A stretch of 39,493 bases of DNA, taken from assembly GCA_902780495.1 (NCBI GenBank), contig CACZFM010000018.1:374-39866 (forward strand), written 5' to 3'. Position 1 is the stretch's first letter. Each line of letters begins with the position of its first letter. Shown here piece after piece: positions 1 through 7,201 of the stretch. The DNA is from an uncultured Bacteroidales bacterium (lineage in GTDB: Bacteria > Bacteroidota > Bacteroidia > Bacteroidales > Paludibacteraceae). The position numbers and the translations under genes are program-made. The notes under the pieces are model-generated. The model saw nothing but the letters and a program-made list of their open reading frames with translations, did not search any database and was not told the DNA's origin.

Positions 1-196
1 CCTGTACGGCAAGTTCCACATCCTCGTGCAGTTCCTCCATGCGTTCTTTACTCTCGTTAGCGCTCAATAGCGCGGAATAGAATTGGTCAATGACATCTAC
101 TTTTACAAGTGCTTGACTGTTTGTCTCTTGATTTTCTACTTGTGTCTTTTGACTTTCTACTTTCGACTTTTGACTAATCTTTTTTGTGTTTTTCAT
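1..196 (-). CDS. Partial hypothetical protein, N-terminal 65 residues
   Basis: A minus-strand gene starts at the ATG complement 194-196 and runs off the left edge. Residues 8 to 28 are three successive seven-residue units (SQKSKVE, SQKTQVE, NQETNSQ) followed by VKVDVIDQFYSALLSANESK and an acidic helix ending ELHEDVELAVQ. The seven-residue units are the translation of 7-bp DNA repeats (112-174), so the Lys/Gln/Glu-rich start is probably an acquired, disordered or coiled extension. The downstream part looks like ordinary amphipathic helix. I do not recognise the family. The true start could lie further in, but there is no other ATG before the conserved-looking part. The coding frame is open to the window edge. 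Confidence 0.6.
   Translation of the reverse strand, partial: MKNTKKISQKSKVESQKTQVENQETNSQALVKVDVIDQFYSALLSANESKERMEELHEDVELAVQ
112..174. repeat. Degenerate heptanucleotide repeat, 9 units
   Basis: Nine consecutive 7-bp units on the plus strand, e.g. TCTTGAT, TTTCTAC, TTTTGAC, TTTCTAC, TTTCGAC, TTTTGAC. The consensus is close to TYTTNAC, the same as the arrays at 26860 and 39310. This array lies inside the coding sequence of the partial minus-strand gene, where three heptamers make one seven-codon unit. Confidence 0.75.
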
Positions 197-369
197 TTTG
201 TTGAAAGTTTTGTGCTCGGCTTGATGGTGAATGCGCATTCTCGGATATCCAAGCCCGCCAAACTTTCGCGGTGATTAATGTATGTTTATTACCCCGGATT
301 ACATCCGGCTGTGTTCTTGGCGTCTGTTAGCCCGACAGAGTATGTACCGAGCCTTAACGTAAGCGACTG

Positions 370-400
370 CAAAAGTACTGCAAAAAATTGACCCCTCACG
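370..400 (-). promoter_or_regulatory. Weak candidate promoter for the partial left-end gene
   Basis: The minus strand has TACTTTTG (complement of 370-377), a good -7 box. No TTG is found at the usual 20-nt distance, so the -33 element is missing or degenerate. The box directly follows the T-tract of the terminator at 382-413. Confidence 0.35.
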
Positions 401-413
401 AATGAGAGGTCAA
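382..413 (-). terminator. Intrinsic terminator of the 505-927 gene
   Basis: On the minus strand an 11-bp stem (TTGACCTCTCA with TGAGGGGTCAA, one G-U pair) closes a TTCG tetraloop and is followed by six T. It sits about 90 nt past the stop codon of the gene at 505. Confidence 0.8.
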
Positions 414-496
414 AAACCAAATGAAAACCAAATGGAGAGGTAAAAAATACTAATTTATTAAATAGAACCCAAATGGCAACTGAATGAAACCCAATG
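413..496. repeat. Degenerate 11-bp repeats in a 3' untranslated region
   Basis: Two exact copies of AAAACCAAATG abut at 413-423 and 424-434. Three related units ending in AATG follow at 475, 486 and 496, spaced 11 and 10 bp. On the minus strand they read CATTTGGTTTT and CATTGGGTT, resembling the ATTGGGTTATT 11-mers at 26928-26971. They lie between the stop codon of the gene at 505 and its terminator. Confidence 0.6.
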
Positions 497-504
497 CAAA
501 GAGC

Positions 505-927
505 CTAAAAATAAGCCACAAAATTATCATATCCATACTTTCGCATGGTTGGGAAATAAGCACGTATGTACGTGAATATTTGCTTTTTATTATAGCCCTT
601 AAAATCAAGCACACCCATTTGGCGGTATTTCTTGAGGAAAGCGGCTAAGGTCTTTGCTTCACTCTCGGCTGCTTCTCGGAACATGGTCTCAAACTGCTCC
701 AATGAATACATCCCAAGTTCGGTCAGTTTGTCCGGCACGATGAACGGACAAGGAGCGTGCTCCACAATGGGCGTAACATCTTCCACAGAAGCGGTGCTTG
801 CGGTTGTGGTGTTTGTTTTACATGGTTGCCCTTGATAGAAAGTGCAATAGGGATTGTCGTGAATGTCGATGTGGTCACCGGCATAGTAATTCCCATCGAA
901 GTGGAAATAATAAATTACATTGTTCAT
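505..927 (-). CDS. Conserved hypothetical protein (140 aa)
   Basis: I chose the ATG at 927, where the protein begins MNNVIYYFHFDGNYYAGDHI. A longer frame runs to 993 but enters the palindromic leader. The N-terminal 40 residues are rich in aromatic residues and Asp/His. A Thr/Ala-rich linker follows, and the C-terminal half (PFIVPDKLTELGMYSLEQFE ... LDFKGYNKKQIFTYIRAYFP) looks like a compact helical domain. Small proteins with this layout are, to my recollection, common in accessory regions of Bacteroides and Prevotella, without known function. There is no signal peptide, so it is probably cytoplasmic. It has a good promoter at 1184-1214, a structured leader of about 250 nt and a strong terminator at 382-413, so it is a single-gene transcription unit. 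Confidence 0.7.
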   Translation of the reverse strand: MNNVIYYFHFDGNYYAGDHIDIHDNPYCTFYQGQPCKTNTTTASTASVEDVTPIVEHAPCPFIVPDKLTELGMYSLEQFETMFREAAESEAKTLAAFLKKYRQMGVLDFKGYNKKQIFTYIRAYFPTMRKYGYDNFVAYF

Positions 928-945
928 GGAAAGATTAAGAATTCT

Positions 946-1132
946 GGAGGACATAAAAAGCACAGGCCACTGGAACAAGAAACAGGTCAGCAATTATTTT
1001 CTGTAACGATGTCCCCGTGACCCGTGCTGAACACGAATAACAGGGACATATTTCTTTTCGTTACTATAGTTTGCTGACCTGTTTCTAAAGGAATATGCCT
1101 GTCTGCGCTATGCGCTATTCAATATGTCCTCC
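946..1132 (-). ncRNA. Nested palindrome: structured leader RNA or MITE-like element
   Basis: Five nested complementary arm pairs share one centre: 946-955 with 1123-1132 (GGAGGACATA), 962-967 with 1097-1102 (ACAGGC), 978-993 with 1071-1086 (16 bp perfect, AGAAACAGGTCAGCAA), 1003-1009 with 1058-1064 (GTAACGA), and 1009-1015 with 1043-1049 (ATGTCCC). Transcription from the promoter at 1184-1214 would fold it into one long hairpin ending 18 nt before the ATG at 927. It may be a cis-regulatory leader or a small inverted-repeat mobile element that landed in the leader. Confidence 0.6.
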
Positions 1133-1183
1133 TGTTTAACGTCTATGAGAACCGACGTCGCTTTCACTTCGCGAAAGCGGCTG

Positions 1184-1214
1184 CAAAGTTACTACTTTTT
1201 TTTGAATTATACAA
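1184..1214 (-). promoter_or_regulatory. Bacteroidetes promoter for the 505-927 gene
   Basis: Minus strand: TTG (1212-1214), 20-nt spacer with an A8 tract, TAACTTTG (1184-1191). Part of it recurs in degraded form at 10843-10878. Confidence 0.8.
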
Positions 1215-1294
1215 GTTTTTTGTGGAAAATAACCGTTAATGCCTACAAAATTTGACGATTAACGATTATTTCCCGACAGATTGTTACATTTTAC

Positions 1295-3616
1295 TTATTT
1301 GGTACCACTCAAGATACCACTTTCTTTATCTTCGTTATTGATACGTTTTTCGCCCTCGCCGCGTTTTGTACCGAAATCGAGATTGCAATGGAAATTGAGG
1401 ATTAGCGTTTGGTGAAAATCCTTCATTTCCGCGTGCTGTGTGTTTGGTGCAAGTGCGGACAGGTCTTTCGTATCACGGCTGTAGCCTTTGACAGAGAACG
1501 GGTTCATCATCATTACGCGGAAGCCCCATTTGTCTTGGTTGTAGCCGATGCTGATGGTATGATAAAACTCGCCGTACTCCAGCGTTTCGCCCCAAAGGTT
1601 ATTGCGCCTTGTAGTTACGTCTGCATGGAATTGCCAACCGTTGTACATACCCATGATACTTGCACGAACACCCGGATTAAAGTGCGTGTGCGTATAGTTG
1701 TTGCCTTGGCTCACATAGTAGTTGGCAAATGGGGCAACCGTGAAGATCAAGCGGTTTTGCAACACGCGCATTTGTATGCTCGGCGATACTTGCAGACGAT
1801 GAAAACCGCGTTGGTTGTCATATGTACGAATGACCATCGGTGCACCGTCTATCAGTTGCTCATAACTCTCTTCCATAATCGGCTTGTGGTCATAGCTGTA
1901 GTTTGCCCAAAGGTTAAGATTGACATGCTTGGACTGCCAAGATAATTCCGTTTCGTTTGCCACATACATAACCGGTTTAAGGTTCGGATTTCCTTTGCGG
2001 ATTTGGTACTTGTCTATCTGTTGCGCCACATCCGACATTGCAGAAAGCGATGGTTGGTAACCGGACATATAAACCTTGTATTTCCAGAAAACACCCTTGC
2101 CGCAGTCCACGCTCATGGTCAATTGCGGTCGTGCAATCCATGTGCTTTGTTTCTGTCCGGCTTGCTCAATATACGTGTGCATGGCTCCGATACCGGCAGC
2201 ATAAGAGAATTTTCCAATGCGTTGCTGCACTTCTGCAAATGCGTATGTTTCTGCGGTGGTCATATTTACCGTTTCATCCACATTGCCGAGATAGGTATTT
2301 TTCATCCATTGCTGAGTGTGTTTGGCTCCGACCGTCAAAGCCACTTTCTCCCAGTCTTTTTCATAAATGGCTTCACCGATTAGCGACCACTTGTCTCCCT
2401 TTACAGATGAGATCACATCCGTTGAGTCTGCAAAAGTGCCGGCAAGTGGTATCTGCTCAAAATGGCGGTCAGTCTTGCTTCCGATATACGTACCGACCAC
2501 ATCAATGAAAATGGCTTGATCATTCGGAAGATTGTGTTGGTAATAAATATCCAAAGACGGAGATATGGACTTGCTGCTTTCGTGGTCATGAATGGCAAAG
2601 CTGTCTGTGCCTTGATATAAATGAGAATCGCGGTTTGATTTGGCATGTGGGGTAAACATCATAAAATCGCGCAACGTGATATTGAGCATGTTTTTCTCGC
2701 CGTTCGTCCAATTGTAGGTCAAACCAAGATTAACCGGATTCAGCTTGTAGCGTGTCGGTTCTCCAATTTCGCGGTTTTCCAATGTGCCTGTGCTAAAATT
2801 ATAGGTTTCTTCGTTCGTGCGCGTCCAATTAATATCACGCGGAGAATAGTGTCCGATGAGACTGAACGAAGACTTGCCGAAATGCACTTTGCCGGAAAGG
2901 TGGTACTCGCCCCATCCGGGCATGGTCACACCATTGGACGCATTGAGCATGAGCGAACCGCCTGTGTCGCGGTGCTTGACGATATAATCAATAACTGCAG
3001 CCGCCCCATTGTAGCGCACACCGGGCTGGTCGTGGTACTCAATGCGGATGACATCTTTCGGGTTAATCGCCATGACTTCTTCACTGGTTGCTTCAATGCC
3101 ATTGATACGCAACTGCACAGCTTCGTCAGATAGTGTCTTTATCGTGTTTTCAACAGGATTGATTACGATACGCGGGATTTGCAAGTTTTGCAAGAGCGAA
3201 ACACCATCCGAAGAAGCCGCCATCTGCTCCTTGTTCGGCAGTAGGATTTGGCGATCTACTTTCTGAATTATTCCTTGTCCTTCCACAACCACCTCGCCTA
3301 ATTCGGTGGAAGCCTCATTCATTTCAATAGTGCCAAGATTAGTATTGCCGTTAATGGCTATACTCATACCTATCGGCTCATAGCCAATATAGGAACATTC
3401 AAGGACGAACTCACCTGTTTCTGTTTCTAAATTGAATTTGCCGTGTGCATCGGTAACAGTGCCGGTGATTTGTTGGTCACCCTGTTTCAAACTGATATTG
3501 ACACCGATGAGCGCACTCTTGTCCGCCGCATCTTTGATAACACCGCTAACCTTGTTGTTAGCAGCCATTGACATAGCGCATATTGCCGCTACTGCCAAAA
3601 ATATTACCTTTTTCAT
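1295..3616 (-). CDS. TonB-dependent receptor-like outer-membrane beta-barrel protein (773 aa)
   Basis: Residues 1-18 are a signal peptide (MKKVIFLAVAAICAMSMA). Residues ~23-107 are a carboxypeptidase-regulatory-like domain (VSGVIKDAADKSALIGVNIS ... GYEPIG). Residues ~110-220 are a plug-like region (VVVEGQGIIQKVDRQILLPN ... VIRIEYHDQPGVRYNGAAAV), and the rest alternates like a transmembrane beta-barrel. This is the architecture of Bacteroidetes outer-membrane importers. No SusD-like partner lies nearby, so a glycan-uptake pair is not supported and the ligand is unknown. The gene follows the amber-interrupted lipoprotein gene by 32 nt and shares its promoter at 4085-4116. The pair diverges from the TPR/HTH regulator at 4264, which is a likely controller (inference from position). 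Confidence 0.85.
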   Translation of the reverse strand: MKKVIFLAVAAICAMSMAANNKVSGVIKDAADKSALIGVNISLKQGDQQITGTVTDAHGKFNLETETGEFVLECSYIGYEPIGMSIAINGNTNLGTIEMNEASTELGEVVVEGQGIIQKVDRQILLPNKEQMAASSDGVSLLQNLQIPRIVINPVENTIKTLSDEAVQLRINGIEATSEEVMAINPKDVIRIEYHDQPGVRYNGAAAVIDYIVKHRDTGGSLMLNASNGVTMPGWGEYHLSGKVHFGKSSFSLIGHYSPRDINWTRTNEETYNFSTGTLENREIGEPTRYKLNPVNLGLTYNWTNGEKNMLNITLRDFMMFTPHAKSNRDSHLYQGTDSFAIHDHESSKSISPSLDIYYQHNLPNDQAIFIDVVGTYIGSKTDRHFEQIPLAGTFADSTDVISSVKGDKWSLIGEAIYEKDWEKVALTVGAKHTQQWMKNTYLGNVDETVNMTTAETYAFAEVQQRIGKFSYAAGIGAMHTYIEQAGQKQSTWIARPQLTMSVDCGKGVFWKYKVYMSGYQPSLSAMSDVAQQIDKYQIRKGNPNLKPVMYVANETELSWQSKHVNLNLWANYSYDHKPIMEESYEQLIDGAPMVIRTYDNQRGFHRLQVSPSIQMRVLQNRLIFTVAPFANYYVSQGNNYTHTHFNPGVRASIMGMYNGWQFHADVTTRRNNLWGETLEYGEFYHTISIGYNQDKWGFRVMMMNPFSVKGYSRDTKDLSALAPNTQHAEMKDFHQTLILNFHCNLDFGTKRGEGEKRINNEDKESGILSGTK

Positions 3617-3648
3617 TGTGTTATGTTGTTTAATAAGTTGTGCCGATA

Positions 3649-4050
3649 TTATCTTTCGCCGCCGAATATACCATGCGGGAAGATGTTTTTAAGAATAAGG
3701 AGATCATCAGAAGAAACCCATTCTGCTGTGCCATCGTAACTGCAATCAATGATGCTGTCGCATTGTTCGGTCATTAAAAGGTGAATGATGCGTTGGGCAA
3801 GTGCGCCGTTCGCTTTGCGATAGGTGTATTTGACAACAGCGTATTTACATTGTTGCCCTTGCCATTCTTTCTCACATTTGCGCTGAATACCATTCACAAA
3901 CACCAGTTTTTCACCCTCTTGCAATCCTCCTCCTTTAATGTAGCAGTGGGCTGCTATTCGGATATTCTATTCTTCACTCCCGAGCGCGCACCCGTTCATT
4001 GATAATACTGCGACAGTAAAAACTGCCAAAAGAATCATTTTCCAGTTCAT
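3649..4050 (-). pseudogene. Small lipoprotein gene interrupted by an in-frame TAG
   Basis: Reading minus from the ATG at 4050 gives a signal peptide with a lipobox-like end (AVLSMNGC, Cys 21), then GSEE and a TAG at 3967-3969 (codon 28). The frame then stays open for 105 codons to 3649 (IRIAAHCYIKGGG ... GIFGGER). Without the amber codon this would be a 133-aa Cys-rich lipoprotein. It has a textbook promoter (4085-4116) and leads an operon with the receptor gene. A shorter ORF using ATG at 3924 would lack any export signal. TAG is a normal stop elsewhere in the window (ribF, the PPTase), so recoding is unlikely. The simplest reading is a recent nonsense mutation or sequence error. I do not recognise the family. 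Confidence 0.7.
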
Positions 4051-4084
4051 AATTTTATCATTTTTTGAGTTTCAAAATCTAATG

Positions 4085-4116
4085 CAAAGTTATGATGAAA
4101 AGGCATTTATATCCAA
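4085..4116 (-). promoter_or_regulatory. Bacteroidetes promoter for the lipoprotein/receptor operon
   Basis: Minus strand: TTG (4114-4116), 21-nt spacer, TAACTTTG (4085-4092). The ATG at 4050 follows at 34 nt. Confidence 0.75.
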
Positions 4117-4211
4117 ATTCTACGATTTATATTTTTCTTTCGTAACTTGCTGAAAATAAGCACTTTTTGAAAACAAAAATTTATATATGGGTGCGTGGGG
4201 TTTATATTAAC

Positions 4212-4242
4212 TTGTGTATGTCAGATTTTTTTTGTAATTTTG
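4212..4242 (+). promoter_or_regulatory. Bacteroidetes promoter for the TPR/HTH regulator
   Basis: TTG (4212-4214), 20-nt spacer, TAATTTTG (4235-4242). It is back to back with the operon promoter at 4085-4116, with 95 bp between the two for shared regulation. Confidence 0.8.
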
Positions 4243-4263
4243 CACCGTTTTTTGATGAAAGCG

Positions 4264-5928
4264 ATGAAAAACTGGATTATATTTATAATGACAGTTGCGC
4301 TGTTTGCGAGTTGTAGCATACGGCATGACAGGCAACTAATAGAAACAGCCGAGGCACTGCTCTATAGCAATCGCGATTCGGCGGAGTTGCTATTGCGTCA
4401 AGTAGAGCGTCCCGAAAGGTTGGACGATGCGCATTTGGCAAAATATTGGTTGTTAACGTGTGACCTTCATGCCAATTCTTTGAAATCGCTTTCGGAAGAT
4501 TCAATGATTTGTTGGGCGGCTGACTATTACCGGTATCAATGGGTCAATGAGCATAGCGATGCGCGTTCAATGATACTTTCCGGCATGGAAGAAGCTCTTT
4601 ATTGGTGGTGGATTGACAATAAAGAAAAAGCGCAAGAGGTGTTGCAACAGCAAAAACTCTATGCGGATGAAGTAGCGGAAATAACAGGTGAACACATGTG
4701 GCAAATGGTGGTGTTGAGAGTTTCAGCAGAAATAGCCATGCGTGATCATGATTATCAGCGCGTGCGTGATTATACGGAAACGCTCATTAGTCTCAATGAC
4801 GAGAAAGCTATACATCTGGACGAGGTAGCACGTATATACAATGCACTGGGAACGGTTTATTTTTCGCTTGGCGAATATGACAAGATGGAAGATGCATTCC
4901 AAAAAGCTATCGCACAAGAATCAGACTCTGTATTTGTGTGGAATGTTGCACGGCGCAATTATGCAGATATGTTGGGAGAGATAGGGCAAACCGACCGCGC
5001 AATCCGGATGCATGAAGATTTGGTGTCGCACTATCGCTCGTCTAATGGCTTGCCGTTAATAGAAAGTTTGTACTCTCTTTCACGTTTATGGTTAAAGAAA
5101 GGAGAAAAACAGCGTGCAGAACGCTATATGCGCGAGGCGGAAGAATTGTTCCAGAATTACAAAGACACGAACTATATAGAGCCATCTACCGAAGCCGGAT
5201 TATTGGCATATCGGCAAGTGCTTGATTATGCGCTGTACGGTACATTTAGTAATATGCCGTTGGCACAATATAATAATCAGTGGTCGGAAGATGATCATGT
5301 GCGCTATCGTATATCTGAAGCACAAGAACGCTCGGTGCGTGATTTGCGTGAGCGCAATCTATATCTGACCATCAGCAGGCAACGACAAGTAATTCTTTTT
5401 GTGTCGGTCGTTTTCTTTGCTCTTGCAATAATTGTGCTTGTCTTGTCACTCTCTCGCCGACGCAAGCGGATGTTGATTGAGAAAGAAGAGGAAATTGAGA
5501 CCTTACGCAATATGTTGGCTTCATCTGATAAAACGGACAACAAAGAGAATGTGCGAAAACTGATGTTGCAGCAGTTGGGTATCATCAAAACGATTGCCGG
5601 AACACCGACCGAAGCCCACCAACATCTACTTTCGCGACTGATGGCGTTGAACGAGGACACCGCCGCCGCGTTAATCGATTGGCAAAGCATTTACCAAACA
5701 ATTGACCTTGTGTATGACGGCTTCTATTCTCGTTTACAGCAACGCTTTGCGGATGTACTCAACGAAAAGGAATTGCAACTCTGCTGTTTGTTGCGTGCCG
5801 ACTTCTCCACGAAAGAGATCAACATGCTCACGCGTCAAAGTCTGCAAACCATCTACCAACGCAAAACCCAAGTCCGTCAGAAACTCGGTCTTGCAGATGG
5901 CGATGATATCATTGAAAAATTAGGATAA
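4264..5928 (+). CDS. Membrane-spanning TPR regulator with C-terminal LuxR-type HTH (554 aa)
   Basis: I chose ATG 4264, 21 nt past the -7 box (4255 is possible). The N-terminus MKNWIIFIMTVALFASC has a lipobox-like end. Residues ~25-360 are helical repeats, with one clear TPR (IYNALGTVYFSLGEYDKMED). A transmembrane segment at ~375-395 (VILFVSVVFFALAIIVLVLS) is followed by Arg/Lys residues and a coiled coil (~400-430). The last ~60 residues (LNEKELQLCCLLRADFSTKE ... VRQKLGL) are a LuxR-like helix-turn-helix. Regulators with periplasmic TPRs and a cytoplasmic HTH are well known in Bacteroides. The divergent receptor operon is the natural target. The ligand is unknown, and so is whether the N-terminus is really lipidated. 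Confidence 0.85.
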   Translation: MKNWIIFIMTVALFASCSIRHDRQLIETAEALLYSNRDSAELLLRQVERPERLDDAHLAKYWLLTCDLHANSLKSLSEDSMICWAADYYRYQWVNEHSDARSMILSGMEEALYWWWIDNKEKAQEVLQQQKLYADEVAEITGEHMWQMVVLRVSAEIAMRDHDYQRVRDYTETLISLNDEKAIHLDEVARIYNALGTVYFSLGEYDKMEDAFQKAIAQESDSVFVWNVARRNYADMLGEIGQTDRAIRMHEDLVSHYRSSNGLPLIESLYSLSRLWLKKGEKQRAERYMREAEELFQNYKDTNYIEPSTEAGLLAYRQVLDYALYGTFSNMPLAQYNNQWSEDDHVRYRISEAQERSVRDLRERNLYLTISRQRQVILFVSVVFFALAIIVLVLSLSRRRKRMLIEKEEEIETLRNMLASSDKTDNKENVRKLMLQQLGIIKTIAGTPTEAHQHLLSRLMALNEDTAAALIDWQSIYQTIDLVYDGFYSRLQQRFADVLNEKELQLCCLLRADFSTKEINMLTRQSLQTIYQRKTQVRQKLGLADGDDIIEKLG

Positions 5929-6058
5929 AACCGACATCCAAGGTGCAATAATTTTTCGAAATATGCTAATAAAATTTTGATTTTGAAAGTGAAATGAATT
6001 GATTTTTGCGTTGTATTCCGCCTTTGCCCTGCATTTCCGTCTAAATCGGAATATTTAT

Positions 6059-6089
6059 TTGCCTATGTCAAAAAAATGTTGTAACTTTG
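6059..6089 (+). promoter_or_regulatory. Orphan promoter with no plus-strand gene
   Basis: TTG (6059-6061), 20-nt spacer, TAACTTTG (6082-6089). Nothing codes on the plus strand for more than 4 kb downstream; it points into the 3' ends of the minus-strand island genes. Its spacer closely matches those at 10553-10583 and 11536-11566. It may drive an antisense or small RNA, or be the relic of a gene displaced by the island. Confidence 0.6.
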
Positions 6090-6157
6090 CTTCGCATTTT
6101 ATATAAAAGACATCATTAGTGTCCATTTTATTTAGCAAATAATAGTATTTAGATTTA

Positions 6158-7198
6158 TCATGTTATATTAGAATCTTCCCATGGAATGTCAAAAAAATCA
6201 TGTTCTCCGATTTTTGCGAATTGGTAATATGGAGTTTTTTTCCAATAATGTAATTTTATGCTTGTAGTAATATTTTTACGCATGCCAGCATAATCACCAT
6301 GGAATACGTAAGGGGCATTTCCTCCCATGCTTGTTCTCATGTTATGCTCTTTACCATGTCGTATATCTAAGATTACTTTAAGCATTGAGTCTAGAGCACT
6401 ATTTATATCAGAGGGTCTATTAGCATATCGATTATCACAAAAGTCTTTATAAAATGAATCTTGAAATGAAAAATGATATTTCTTTTCAATATCTTCGATG
6501 TTGTCAAGCTTTTCTTCTTGCAAAATTTTACATCGTAGACCAATATCCAAATCCGATTTACAAATAGAGTACCTCCACAGTAAAAATGGCGTGTTTCTGT
6601 CCCTTTGAAACGAATCCAATGACGAATGACAAGTGATGGTTACTTCAGATTTCTCCGACATAAGTATCTCAGGATCTTTGTCAAGGTTAATATATTCGTA
6701 ATTATACTCAATTAATATAGGTTTGTCTATAGGTTTTGAGAAGACAATATATGAATCAATTTCATTATTTTCAATTACATGTAAACAAAATACAAACCAC
6801 ATTAGATCAAAGAAAGACATCTGAAACGCCTCGGGTCTGTCTGCTATCACTACATCTACATTAGTTTTGTATGTTTCCTGTGTTTTTTCTATATACTCCT
6901 TTGTACAAATATCATCAATAAAGGAAGTTTGTTCAATATAGTGATTAAGCATTCTTTGAATATCTCTATACTCAAAATCACTATCATATTTTTTTAGTAA
7001 TGGTGCCAGTTTTTCTTTCAGTGGATAAAATCCATGTTCAAATAATATACTGCTGATATTAGACATTACATATATTTCTTCTCTGTGATTTTTCCACCAT
7101 TTATCAAGATCTGATATAGTTTGAAGATATCCTTCTAGTTCTTCTTTCTGCATGTCTTCACGAAAGGAGAATATATACGAATCTATGATATACTTCAT
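6158..7198 (-). CDS. Unrecognised protein, partner of the DUF3696-type ATPase (346 aa)
   Basis: I do not recognise this family. There is no signal peptide or membrane segment, so it is probably cytoplasmic. It starts MKYIIDSYIFSFREDMQKEE, is rich in acidic and aromatic residues, and has a hydrophobic stretch (FFDLMWFVFCLHVI) mid-protein. It ends with IRHGKEHNMRTSMGG, a Gly/His-containing segment, then LHYWKKTPYYQFAKIGEHDF. The clustered His, Arg, Glu and Tyr residues in this tail could be a catalytic or nucleic-acid-binding site, but that is inference. Its start lies 3 nt after the stop of the upstream ATPase, so the two are almost certainly one translational unit. Base composition is visibly more AT-rich than the housekeeping genes, suggesting horizontal transfer. 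ATPase-plus-effector pairs like this are typical of phage defence or toxin modules. Confidence 0.75.
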   Translation of the reverse strand: MKYIIDSYIFSFREDMQKEELEGYLQTISDLDKWWKNHREEIYVMSNISSILFEHGFYPLKEKLAPLLKKYDSDFEYRDIQRMLNHYIEQTSFIDDICTKEYIEKTQETYKTNVDVVIADRPEAFQMSFFDLMWFVFCLHVIENNEIDSYIVFSKPIDKPILIEYNYEYINLDKDPEILMSEKSEVTITCHSSLDSFQRDRNTPFLLWRYSICKSDLDIGLRCKILQEEKLDNIEDIEKKYHFSFQDSFYKDFCDNRYANRPSDINSALDSMLKVILDIRHGKEHNMRTSMGGNAPYVFHGDYAGMRKNITTSIKLHYWKKTPYYQFAKIGEHDFFDIPWEDSNIT

Positions 7199-7201
7199 AT
7201 A

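Larger units (their letters stand above)
197..504. other. Intergenic region with terminator, weak promoter and 11-mer repeats
   Basis: No gene is supported here. On the minus strand it holds, in transcription order: AAAACCAAATG-like 11-mer repeats (413-496), a strong hairpin terminator (382-413), a weak -7 box (370-377), and about 170 nt of possible leader for the gene starting at 196. A small perfect hairpin (CCGGAT, TAC, ATCCGG) lies near 294-308. Confidence 0.6.
928..1294. other. Long structured 5' leader and intergenic region
   Basis: No gene. It contains the ~190-bp nested palindrome (946-1132), a smaller hairpin near 1160-1180 (CGCTTTC pairing with GAAAGCG), and the minus-strand promoter at 1184-1214. 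About 80 AT-rich bases without clear features then precede the end of the receptor gene at 1295. Confidence 0.6.

Noticed and set aside
1295..3616. Polysaccharide utilisation locus (SusC-like)
   Set aside because: There is no SusD homologue, no glycoside hydrolase and no typical SusC-length plug/barrel around it.
3649..4050. TAG recoded as a sense codon in this genome
   Set aside because: ribF and the PPTase both end in TAG at sensible lengths, so TAG is an ordinary stop here.
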